From positions 21,669,432 to 21,733,431 of the forward strand of contig NC_092679.1 of NCBI RefSeq assembly GCF_964355755.1: a DNA stretch of 64,000 nucleotides. Direction: 5' to 3'. The stretch comes from Antedon mediterranea (Eukaryota > Echinodermata > Crinoidea > Comatulida > Antedonidae). Of the stretch, positions 52,509-62,640 are shown in pieces (position 1 is the first letter of the stretch; the number at the start of each line of letters is the position of its first letter). Made by a program: the position numbers and the translations under genes. The notes under the pieces were generated by a model that saw only the letters and a program-made list of their open reading frames with translations, was not told the DNA's origin and did no database searches.

Positions 52509-54419
52509 ATGTACACAGCGAGGATGCATCGTCAACATTGTTATCTGTGTGATTTGCCGCGAATGCCATGGGCTATGATACATGATTTCTCTGAACCAGT
52601 CTGTCGCGGTTGTGTGAATTATGAAGGCCCAGATCGTATCGAACCGGTTATTGAAGTGGCTAAGCAGATGAAACGCTCTCATGGATTTTATCAGGAGAGT
52701 AAATGCTTAGGGAAAAACGGACAAACTACGGTGGTGAGTGTACCGTCTAGACCGACAACACTGCATGAAAGTAGTAATGTAAATCATGTTGAACCGTCCC
52801 CTCGTCAGCCACCAACATCTTTGACAGGAGGACCTATACATCTTGACCGGTACCAATTACATGATCACCCTCGATCAAGGACTATCCAGCAAGGACTAAT
52901 ACATGAAATGTCAATGGCACAATCGAGAGTGGTCAGTTCAGGCATGCCGTCCTTTCACGAAGAGAGTCATGAAATGACAACGAGGCGGACACCAACAGGA
53001 GGACCGCCCAATCATCCAGCACCAAATTTAATACGACATCTTCTACCCCCGGGTTTTCCACCTGGGTACCTACCAAGCCACACGGTCGCACCGTCAGCTT
53101 TAATGTCTGTCGCACAATCAGCTAAACGAACCTCGTCAGATAGAGATAGAGAAGAAAAGTTTAGCCCCTCAGAAAACCCAGATCGTATCATAGGACCAGT
53201 TTGTATAGAGGACTTTAGTCACAAGCCACAACCAGTAAGGCAGGCTTTGGCAACTCTTTCAAATTGCACGCCATTCGGTGTTAGATTCAAGAAGGATCAT
53301 TCTTTAAAAGGCCGTGTTTTTGCTTTCGATGCTATCTATAAACAAGGAACCGACTACGAACTAAAACTATATGTTGAATACCCAACAGGGTCTGGAAATA
53401 TATACTCAAGCGCTTCGGGTGTAGCTAAACAAATGTATCATGACTCGCCAAAAGAATATGGCAAATGTATATCTTCTGGATATAAATACTTGGAATATGA
53501 AAAGAAGCATGGGTCTGGTGATTGGCGCTCTATTGGCGATATACTGTCTGAGCCTATACGGTTATTTAAAGAACAAGTAAATGTTGAAATGTTACCTCAA
53601 CCGTATATAGATGCTAGTTGCCCAATGCCGCCGACAATAACGTCGGGGTCGATGATACGGGCAATGCCACCAAAACTGAAAAAGAGGAAAACATCGCCGA
53701 GCCCGGATTCAGAGACTGCTCCACCAAAACATAGCGATGAGTCGCCACGTTTACCATGGATGCCTCAGCCACAAGAGCTGACTAGTTCCAAACGGCCATC
53801 TACAATACCGTTAGGCTCTGTTCCTCCTAGTTCCACCTCTGTATCGCCATTGAGCAATCCAACATCAAGTTCACCCCCGGCATCTGCAAGCTCCTCGCAA
53901 GGAGGACCATCGCCAATGGCGTCGTTGATATCAGTAACAGACAACCTCGTATCAAATACGCCAGCAAGTTCACCCATGAAACCAAGTGTGAGTGCCCCTT
54001 CTTCTCTGCAAGTCGGCACCCCAACCGGCGATAAGAATCCGATATTGGTTTCTCCGAATTCTGGACCTCAACGTCGTGGAATTTACCGAGGACAGGACCC
54101 ATGCATTTCGTCAAATAACAACGGAGTGCCAGACTCGTCTGTGCCACCAAGTGTTCTCCGATGCACCCTGTGTCACGAACGTTTAGAGGACACTCATTTC
54201 GTACAATGCCCGTCTGTGCTTAGTCATAAATTCTGCTTCCCATGTTCTAGGGAAAGCATTAAGAAACAAGGAGCCGGCTCTGAGGTGTATTGTCCAGGAG
54301 GTCAAAAATGTCCACTAGTTGGAACGAAGACTCCGTGGGCATTTATGCAAGGTGAAATCGCGACCATTCTTGGTGAAGCGCCTGTTGTGAAAGTGAAAAG
54401 AGAAAAGGACACTTCTTGA
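52509..54419 (+). CDS. Interferon regulatory factor 2-binding protein family (IRF2BP1/2/L-like), single exon
   Basis: IRF2BP proteins are nuclear transcriptional corepressors, and the RING domain of IRF2BPL has been linked to E3 ligase activity. One uninterrupted 1911-nt ORF encodes 636 aa. The N-terminal C4 zinc finger [13 protein letters not shown]...CRGCVNYEG is at residues 11-38. A middle conserved block ([49 protein letters not shown]) lies at about 252-377, and the C-terminal RING ([18 protein letters not shown], then [12 protein letters not shown] and CPLVG) at about 550-605. The linkers are Pro/Ser-rich; the poly-Gln and poly-Ala tracts of human IRF2BPL are absent. I chose ATG 52509; 52524 is equally good in context, and the longer reading frame to 52470 begins with TTG. 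It probably represents the family ancestor of the three vertebrate paralogues. Confidence 0.95.
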   Translation: MYTARMHRQHCYLCDLPRMPWAMIHDFSEPVCRGCVNYEGPDRIEPVIEVAKQMKRSHGFYQESKCLGKNGQTTVVSVPSRPTTLHESSNVNHVEPSPRQPPTSLTGGPIHLDRYQLHDHPRSRTIQQGLIHEMSMAQSRVVSSGMPSFHEESHEMTTRRTPTGGPPNHPAPNLIRHLLPPGFPPGYLPSHTVAPSALMSVAQSAKRTSSDRDREEKFSPSENPDRIIGPVCIEDFSHKPQPVRQALATLSNCTPFGVRFKKDHSLKGRVFAFDAIYKQGTDYELKLYVEYPTGSGNIYSSASGVAKQMYHDSPKEYGKCISSGYKYLEYEKKHGSGDWRSIGDILSEPIRLFKEQVNVEMLPQPYIDASCPMPPTITSGSMIRAMPPKLKKRKTSPSPDSETAPPKHSDESPRLPWMPQPQELTSSKRPSTIPLGSVPPSSTSVSPLSNPTSSSPPASASSSQGGPSPMASLISVTDNLVSNTPASSPMKPSVSAPSSLQVGTPTGDKNPILVSPNSGPQRRGIYRGQDPCISSNNNGVPDSSVPPSVLRCTLCHERLEDTHFVQCPSVLSHKFCFPCSRESIKKQGAGSEVYCPGGQKCPLVGTKTPWAFMQGEIATILGEAPVVKVKREKDTS

Positions 54420-54952
54420 ACATATTGTCATGGACTTGTTTGAAGGTACTGTACATGGTCACGTCCTTTTGGTATCAAAATAACAACAGTACATTTTAAC
54501 ATGGTTTTAAAAAGCTCGTATGTATCATGGATACTATTTGTTGGACACACAACGATTAATTCAAAATGCTTTTAACTGTAATCCTTTTATGTAAAGGAGT
54601 CGTCGATATTGTTACGTAAGCAAGATCTATTGTAAATGAATATAGAAAATGTAAATATTTTTATATATAAAAAATTTCATTGACTTTCAAACGGGATATT
54701 GCAACAACAAAAATAGAAAATTGCGATATATTTCAATGAAATATTTTAAAAATAAAACTGCAGCTTTATAACTACTGTAATCAGTGTATGTATGTATAAA
54801 TTGTATTTTTGCTTTAAATATGAAACTATTTTAACAGACACATTTATGAAATGTTTATGCCTGAAGAGAACGTTCTTTTTGGGAGTTTTTTTTTTAACAC
54901 GGAAATGAATTCCAATTTTTGAATGTATGTAATCGGGTAGTAATTGAATAAA
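54420..54952 (+). other. IRF2BP gene 3' UTR with poly(A) signals
   Basis: AT-rich sequence after the TGA, with AATAAA at 54751-54756 and 54947-54952. The transcript end is inferred. Confidence 0.5.
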
Positions 54953-56972
54953 TTGTTTACCGAAGTTGTGTACAAACTACTTCTCATTTTGGTTTTTAAC
55001 AGGAAAGAACCGAAAAACGAATGTAAAATCCGCTTTTAAAAACGGAATTGCCACTTCCCCAATGAACGACTTTTTGCCTTTGTTGTGGCCTAACCGGAAA
55101 ATCTAGGCTTCTGCTTTTCTGACGGCCATGTCTTGAGGCCATGGTAATATTTTTTGGATGTGGGCCAACTTGTGATAAGGAAATCATTATTATAGTCAAT
55201 AACCTTTCACAGAATATAAAAATTATTTTTAGACAAGTACAAAGCATGATGGGATAGAATTCCAGCGGATAAATGACTCATTATTTGACTGATATAGGAC
55301 GTGATGTAGAAGGTCGTTAACAATTGATTTTTCCCTGTCGTTCACACCCTCATGGTCAAAATCATTGTTCTCGTGTTTATTTCCTTTCTACAAAATAATG
55401 AGACCACATGGCAGCATTGTCGCGCCACCCAAGTTATTAATTTTGTAGAAAATACAGTACTACAAATATGTAGGCCTACCTCGCATATAAAGCCTGTTTT
55501 GCATTAGCGAATATATACGCGTAAATCGGACATTCATGAGGCCTGATTTGTTGCGCCTTTTTTCTCGTCAGAAAAAGTAAAATGATAATACGCATGCGCA
55601 GTATTCAACGCTTTTGATTCGCGCGAAAAATCACCGAATGAAAATCAGCCATTTAACGTAATAAATAGCAGCGGCCAAATAACTGTTCGTTTGGTAATAC
55701 AGTAGTTAGGAAATTTGGGCGTATTTTTATATACATACATATTATATACATTTTTTTAGTACTACTGTAGTAGATATGTTTTCTCTTGAAACAAATGAAT
55801 TTGTGGAAAATGACATTCTATTAATAGTATTCATGGTCGTACGTTACGATTTTGTTTTTCCATTTAGTATTATATCGATCGTAATGGATCGGTACTTTTG
55901 TCTAATTATACGCTGTAAAGCTACAAGACAAACAATTAGTTCAGAACATACTGTGGTGAATGTTGAACTTGCATGATACGTTGATAGCTGGCCGCTGTAA
56001 AATATTATGATGACGCACTGGACCGTGACGATCACCTTTAGTTAAAGGAATGCCGCAGGTGATATTTACGTCACGGTTGTAAATAGCCTATGAAAAACAA
56101 ATGACGTAAGCACCGCGAGGAGCCGCGCTTGAACAATGGATTTGTAAGCGACGACCTCCCAGACAGAATACAATTTATGACTGGAAACTAACAGGAAACG
56201 TTCGTGTTGAGTTGGACTAAGCCCAGGGCTTTGTTTAGACTTCCTGGTTTGTCCTACCCTCGATATCGAAACAAAAAAATATACCCACAACTTGTATTCA
56301 ATTACTAAATCTTTGTTGTGCGGCGGTTTACTTGTTGGCGTTACGCTACTAGGTTGATCGTACCGCTTGTATTTCTAGCTAATTGTGCGGCAATTCCACG
56401 TATTTTTCAGTGAGTGTTGGCTATACACTACTAGAAAGTAAAAACATTCGAATTCGCGCTTGACTTACCAACCTAAGGCTAAGCTAAACTGAAACCTCTC
56501 TCATTTCGAATCGAATAAATTTTTTATGAATATCGGAAAATAAATTTCATTATTATTCCTTCCTTAATAAACTCCATATATTGAATGTACAGTAATACTA
56601 TAAGTATATTATTATATTATAATTATCATAATGCATATGTGAATTCAACAGTTTTTGAGTGGGTGAAATTTGAGACATGAATTGATAATAAAATTATATT
56701 AATTTGGATGCGAGAATAGTTTTATATCGGTAACACTCAATCACGTGGGCGGTGCATCCGTGTAAAAATGGAATTTTACTTTTAATCGTTGTAAAATAAA
56801 TAACGGAACAAAACAATCTGCATGTCGAACAGAGGTAAACATAATAACGCGCGTAATCAACTCAGGGGGTGCTGTGTACCAAATCATGAAACCCGTTTAT
56901 CAAACACGTGGGGAAACTACCAGCGCGGAACGGGCGGCTATTCAGTGTGTGCGTTGTTTAACGTGTGTATGT
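54953..56972. other. Non-coding spacer downstream of the IRF2BP gene
   Basis: No exon-like sequence or recognised repeat. CpG words are still frequent (for example around 55.5-56.4 kb). Short ORFs on both strands show no conserved features. Confidence 0.5.
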
Positions 56973-58275
56973 GTTTGACCATGGATTAAAGAATAGAAGG
57001 ATATGCATCGACGTGAGATCAAGGGTTCCTTGACTCTCGCCGACAGACTGCGGACCGCCCACAATGTTACAGTTTAATTAACCGCAGGGTAACAACGAAA
57101 CGGTCGCGTGCCTAATATATTGTTTACTGCACATGTGCAACGACATTTAACCTAGTTGGCTACGCTTCTTTCGCGCGTTCTTTGGTTGCATGATGTTTAT
57201 GGTCAACTATTGACTATGTTGGTTTCTGCCGCGATTGATCTACGCTAATGATTTTTTTATGATGATTAAAGTAGCATTTTATGACCTGTAGTAGCCCTAC
57301 ATCTGAGACAATAACTATTAGTTGTCTCATTTGTTGTAAAATTACAAAATCAGCAAGAATGCTAGCCTAGCTAGGCCTTGTACTAACTAGGCTAAACTGG
57401 GCTAGTAAACCCTATGATTTGCCGACATTGATACTGCCTAGGTAGGCCTAGGCTAATCTTAAATACTCACCGTTGTCTTACTTCTTGTGTGAATAATAAT
57501 AGGTAGGCCTACTTCGTTTGTTCGTGATCAAGTTTGCCCTGCGTGTACTTTTCAAAACGACCGCTAGGTAACGAATCGCAACTATACATAGCCAGCCAAT
57601 CCCGGATCAGGGATCGCTGTTTTCATTCAATTAGGCCCGGTGATTGGATGTGATGTGGATGACATAACCACTAGCCAATCACCAGGCACTACAGTTTAAA
57701 TATAATCACATCGATAATTAAGGAGATTTATGAAGAAACCACTGCTTAGCCATATATTAAAAAACACGATTGTTGTATGTCTGAACACCGGCCACGCTAA
57801 CAACATACATGGTCAAATGCAAAATTTAATATTCTATAGATTAACGCAATTTTTAATGACAGAAGATGGCAGGCAAATAAAGATAATTCAAATATAAAAA
57901 TTGCATATTTTATTAATATTACCAACTACTTAAAATTACCAGTCGTAAGAAAGTGAACTTTTCGTAGTCCGATTGTGATGAAACTAAAACAGAATTATTC
58001 AGCAATATATGTTTGTTATCAATTAATCATCGACGCAGACATGTCAATAGAACATTCAGACTGCGCATACGATTTCTACATGGTTACGTTTTGGTCTCAA
58101 AAAAATGTAACAGTTGATTCGCAGCGTTTTACAGAGGGCCGCGGTTAGAGACATGGAGTTCAATGAACGTGTTTGTTTGATTGGCAGCAGTGCTTTAGTA
58201 TAGGCAAGCGCGTTGTAAAATCGTTTGATGTCACCGTCGATGCATATCCTTCTATTCTTTAATCCATGGTTTGAC
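56973..58275. mobile_element. Transposon-like element, 1289 bp, 34-bp TIRs, 7-bp target duplication
   Basis: Perfect 34-bp inverted repeats at 56980-57013 and 58235-58268 begin CATGGATTAAAGAATAGAAG. Immediately outside is a perfect direct repeat GTTTGAC at 56973-56979 and 58269-58275. If the termini are read as CCATGG instead, the duplication is TTTGA (5 bp). The interior has no ORF of note and includes a TAGGCCTA-rich stretch (57360-57515). The ends do not match termini I recognise for hAT, Harbinger, mariner or Mutator, so the superfamily is unassigned. Confidence 0.65.
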
Positions 58276-58839
58276 AGTAGAAGTGAACTTTACTATTAAA
58301 TGTTGATATGATAAATCATAAATAACCTTCGTGATTTTTAGCAATTTTTGACTTTTCCAATTGATGGATACTCCAGCTGGCAATCCCTTGTTCGGATTGG
58401 AAAAGATGCTAGAAAAAAGTAGGTCAATATTTGACATATAATGTGGAGGACTTTCCCAGTTTCTATAGTAACATATCGCAATTAGCCTACTAGATGAAAC
58501 ATGAAACCACACTGCCTGGTTTTGACCAATGGTTTCAAGTACTAGATGGATGAATGAATGAGATGCTACCCTAGTAACTGTTGTAGTTGTACAGACAGAC
58601 CTTTTATTTTGAAAGGAATATCACATCTAGATCATTATAATTCATACTAAGTTAACTATTAATAAATAATACCCATCTTTACAAATACATAGACCTATGC
58701 TTATTTTATAGAACAAAAATTATATTTGTTGAAACCAAGACATACAGTAGTACAGTGTTAATATCACTGGTATCCAATATTCAGGACCGTAGCCAGGATC
58801 TGTCAAAGGGGGGTTCGGACACTAAGTAATTGGGTCAAC

Positions 58840-58940
58840 CCCCCCCCCCCCCCCCCCCCATTAAGGGGACACCACTATTGAGGTAATACTTTAGGTTATA
58901 AAACCGTGTCCCCTTAGTAGCTGTTCCACTTTATTTCCTT
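58840..58940. repeat. Poly-C run joined to a GGGGACAC-type repeat
   Basis: About 20 consecutive C (58840-58859) run straight into ATTAAGGGGACACCACTATTG. A shorter C run is at 5062-5074. Such homopolymers are error-prone in sequencing. Confidence 0.6.
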
Positions 58941-59394
58941 TCTGTGTCTAGATCGAATAATTATTCTGTTGTGACAATGAACGAATAAATAATATCCGTT
59001 GTTGTTTTCATACATCATGTGAGTTGTTTGTTCAAATCAGAATAGTTGAAAGACCTCTTTTAAAATAAGGAAGGAAACCGAATAAAAAAAGATTAAATTA
59101 TTTTAGGATCTTCATCACTTCCATATAAACATCCTGTGGATGATTTAATCACAAATACTAAATATTGATGGGTATATATCTGACTCACTCTTGCACAATT
59201 TATAAACTCTGTGCGACCTATTAAAAACTACCCAACCAAGCCCTCTGTATTTTCCTTGCCCCACAAAATATTTTCTCTTCCCCATTAGAGTTTTCCTCAT
59301 AGAATTGTAAAAAAACTGTATCTGAAAACACTGCTTCAAATAGATATTATAAATTACTATATATTAATTAAAAAAATGAAAGGCATGGGTTTCC

Positions 59395-59527
59395 ATGAAC
59401 CTCCTTTAAGAGGACACTTTTGGGACACAATAAAGCGTCCTCTTAATAGTGGTTGGCAGTAGTGTTAAAACATATTGCCCCCATTCATGTCATGAGATAG
59501 TGTTCCCTTAAGATGGATTCTACTGTA
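59395..59527. repeat. GGGGACAC-type repeat copy
   Basis: GAACCTCCTTTAAGAGGACACTTTTGGGAC, followed by GTGTTAAAACATATTGCC and GATTCTACTGTA. Confidence 0.5.
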
Positions 59528-60497
59528 TCCAGATAACAATAATAAAACATACATTTATTTCCACAACTAATAGAGCAAAATACAGAGTAACATAATAAAT
59601 ATACAACCAATAATGAACATAATTAATATAATGCAAGAATTATATAAATGGAAAAAGGCCACAGCAAGCAAACTTTAAATTGATGCATGTGGCAACGTTG
59701 TTGAAACTATTATCTTTTACTACTATGGTACATAACATTGTGTAGTAATTTAGTACCTTCTTTCCACTAAATAATTAAATACATTTTTAATAAAGATTTT
59801 CATTTTGTTTGATGTTGATATATTATTAAAAAATATATATTTTTTCTGCGTTTGTTATAGTTTCACCACTTTTTAATCATTTTGGATTTGATTTAAAAAA
59901 AACATTGATGGTCTAGAGCAACATGAACGTTAGAACATGCAATAGCACATTTTGTTATTGCATTAAGTTCATTAGCTACAGTAGTTCATTGTAAATGATA
60001 TCTATAGATAGGGCTGTCATCAACTAATTAAGTCTTGATTAATTAGCAGTGTGATGTCACCCTGACCAGCTGTTTCAAGTTAATTTATCATGACCAGACT
60101 GTAAAATAAACCAAGGTTCTCCACTGTTCCCCCCTCAACACATTCATTCTAATTTCCTTGCTTGTTGTGATGTATTTTATTTTGCGTATATCATTAGTCT
60201 GCTATCTTTAGCTTTAACTGTTCATTAACTGCTCGGTAGTGAACAGTCCTTGGCAGGAAAACGCTTGTGGATTGCCGAGATAAGATAGAATTATTAAAGA
60301 AGAAGAGACGGCCTTCCTTCACCGCGTTCCCTTTGGTACTCGTGTTTGTCCTAATCTTGCAGTGTTTTGTTGACAGTTGATAACAGTCGCTACTTGGTCA
60401 GGGACATTTGCTTTATAATTTAAATATGAAAGTCAAATGAATTATTTAAAACAAATAGTTTATGGAATTGCCATCTCTAGAAGAAAAGGTTGTAAAT

Positions 60498-60562
60498 TCG
60501 GTGGTCCAGAGCGCCAGACTAGTGATATGTGGGTTGAACTCCCATCCGAGAATAACTTGCAC
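60498..60562 (+). mobile_element. tRNA-like SINE relic
   Basis: GGTGGTCCAGAGCGCCAGACTAG and GTGGGTTGAACTCCCATCC are A- and B-box-like at tRNA spacing; no recognisable body follows. Confidence 0.35.
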
Positions 60563-61184
60563 ATTTTTTGTCAAAAGTGTTCTCAATGTATTTAGTATAT
60601 AGTATAAAGACAAAATTCTACTTTTCTACTTTTTTCAATTCAAATTTTAAAGAATATACCATAGATATACTATAAACTACTAGAGGGTCAACCTGAAGAC
60701 AGCGATGTGAAGAGGACAGAAAAAATATTTTGTCTGAAATATTATACAGTATTTAAAATAATAACCTCAAATCAGAACAACACAAAACAGAGTTCCTATT
60801 GTTATTCGCAATAAAACTAATTTCTTGGTAAAATTTGACATTTTTGCATATGAGTATTGAATAAAAATACTTTCTCGTATTGATTCTCTGAATAGGCTGC
60901 AATGTAGTAGTGCTTCAGGAGAAGCCTCTATTAAGGGCACAGTTTTCTGTGTCACATACAAACAAGTAGTGTATTATTTAATTTTATAGTTAGTAAGTGT
61001 ATCCTTGTTTTATTTCATTGTAATTGTTTTATTATCTGCTTTTGTTTTTTGCTTCTGTAATTGTTTTATTATTTTTGATTTGATATCTGCTTTTTACATT
61101 TATTTTTGTTGGTGTTTTCCTTTGAGCACGGTCTTACTGAAAAACAACTTTTAGTTGAGTTAAGTATCCGTGATTAAATAAAGC

Positions 61185-61207
61185 TTATTATTATTATTAT
61201 TATTATA
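61185..61207. repeat. (ATT)n microsatellite
   Basis: Six to seven ATT units after AAATAAAGC. Confidence 0.9.
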
Positions 61208-61937
61208 GTTGAAGTACTGTGTATTTTTCAAACTTCAGACAACACCTATTAAGAGGTCACTTCGTTTTGTCTTGAAGTAATATTAATATAAAAACAAGAA
61301 TAGATTTTCTACTTTGAAAACATTGCTTGCGAAAACGAAACTAACTCGACTAAAATTTGAGTGACAAGCAGATTGCTAAATCACGAGTCTAATTCATTTG
61401 CGGAAAAAAAAAATCCAGATTGAGAGGAAATACTGATTCATAACAACGTGGTGGAACACGGTAACAACCATGTGCTTTCTTTGTTCTGTCAGCACGTTAT
61501 TCTGGAGTTTGTAACTTATTTAAAGCCAAATGCACCTTGTCATGGTAATTGCGGTATTTCTTATAGCTTCTCTGTTTTTTCCCTAGTCATGATTCACAAG
61601 ATCAGGATGTTAAAGCTAGGTTGTTGATGGGGTGTGAACCGGCTAGGCACTATTTTCAACTGATTACGTGTTATGCCTTACTTGCGAAACAAGTTTACCT
61701 TAACATTAAAATTAAGAGGTACTTCTTAAGGGTTACAAAACTTCAGAAAAAAAGTGTTTTAATCGGTGTCCTTTGGATTTACTGGGGCTTTGGAAACCTA
61801 AGTTGACCCTGAACATTTCACTGAATTATTTTTTTTTAATTATGAAAATAATGCTGCAGTTCACACAGAAATTTGAAAATTGTTTTGTTTAAATTTGGTA
61901 AGCATGACCTAGTAATCTCAGGAGTAGTAATGGCAAA

Positions 61938-62270
61938 CCATCGAGTGGCTGAGCGGTTAAGTCAGTGGAACCAAATAAATCAATATGATATGGGTTTAAG
62001 GCTCTCTCGCACTATGGTTCTGGTAGTAGAACAGATAAGGACTATCAACTATAGGTCCAGTGTAAGAGCCAGTACATTAGAGATGAGTAGAGGGTTACCC
62101 CAGTGTACTACAGTAGCTCACACAGTGGACAGTCAAAATAGTGCCGTAGTTGGCAGCACCGACATGATGTGGTCCTTAGGTAAGAAGCATGTAGTTGAAA
62201 AGTGTAACATCTAAGTCCACAGCGCATTGAGACGACATTAAATATGCTATATAAATACATTAACCTCTAG
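61938..62270 (+). mobile_element. tRNA(Ser/Leu)-like SINE, near full length
   Basis: Head ATCGAGTGGCTGAGCGGTTAAG resembles the tRNA-Leu/Ser A-box region; B box GGGTTTAAGGCTCTC. The body contains TGGTTCTGGTAGTAGAACAG and GGACTATCAACTATAGGTCC, and the 3' tail is GCGCATTGAGACGAC ... GCTATATAAATACATT. The 113-codon ORF across it is incidental. Confidence 0.65.
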
Positions 62271-62296
62271 GTTTAATGGGGATTTCTTGATTATAA

Positions 62297-62640
62297 TATA
62301 CGGCCATACTGCTTTGAAACACCGGTTCTCGTCAGATCACCGAAGTTAAGCAACGTTGGGCCCGGTTGCGTTCTGGATGGGAGACCGTCTAGAAATTGTG
62401 GCGGGTGCTGTATATACTGAAGAGTGATGGTGTAATGGTAATATCGGACTAGCATGTGATAGGCATGGGTTCGAGGTTATCTGTACCATACTAATTGCAT
62501 CCTTAGGCAAGATGCTTTACTCTCATTGCCTAATCTGGTAGGCGCTGCACTGCTGGCTGCCGTGGGTCCGTGGAGGGCCTAATCCGAATTTCCTCACTGA
62601 GGACAAATATTAATACAAAAAAAATAAAAAATAAAAAAAT
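62297..62640 (+). mobile_element. Composite 5S rRNA-tRNA SINE
   Basis: 62297-62414 is clearly 5S rRNA-derived: ACGGCCATACT, ACCGGTTCTCGTCAGATCAC, CGAAGTTAAGCAACGTTGGG, GGATGGGAGACCG and GGGTGCTGTATA. A complete tRNA-like promoter unit follows (62425-62490; GGTGTAATGGTAATATCGG, GGGTTCGAGGTT), shared with 27653-27725. A body with TTAGGCAAGATGCTTTACTC and a tail in A-rich AAAAAAAATAAAAAATAAAA ends it. The 5S internal control region is largely intact. This is a retroposon rather than a functional 5S gene because of its divergence and attached body. Confidence 0.75.

Larger units (their letters stand above)
58276..61930. other. Non-coding region with poly-C and GGGGACAC repeats
   Basis: No gene recognised. 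A 20-base C run lies at 58840-58859, followed at once by a GGGGACAC-type repeat (58860-58935). Another copy is at 59395-59527. A stretch at 60010-60420 has homeodomain-like TAATTA words and a small inverted repeat, and reads as less random than its surroundings. Confidence 0.45.

Noticed and set aside
61945-62020. Functional tRNA-Leu/Ser gene
   Set aside because: The A box is good but the anticodon arm and acceptor stem do not fold convincingly and a SINE body follows.
61873-62214. 113-codon ORF
   Set aside because: Lies across a tRNA-derived SINE; no protein-like features.
62297-62414. Functional 5S rRNA gene
   Set aside because: Too diverged in loops and 3' half, single copy in the window, and fused to a SINE body with an A-rich tail.
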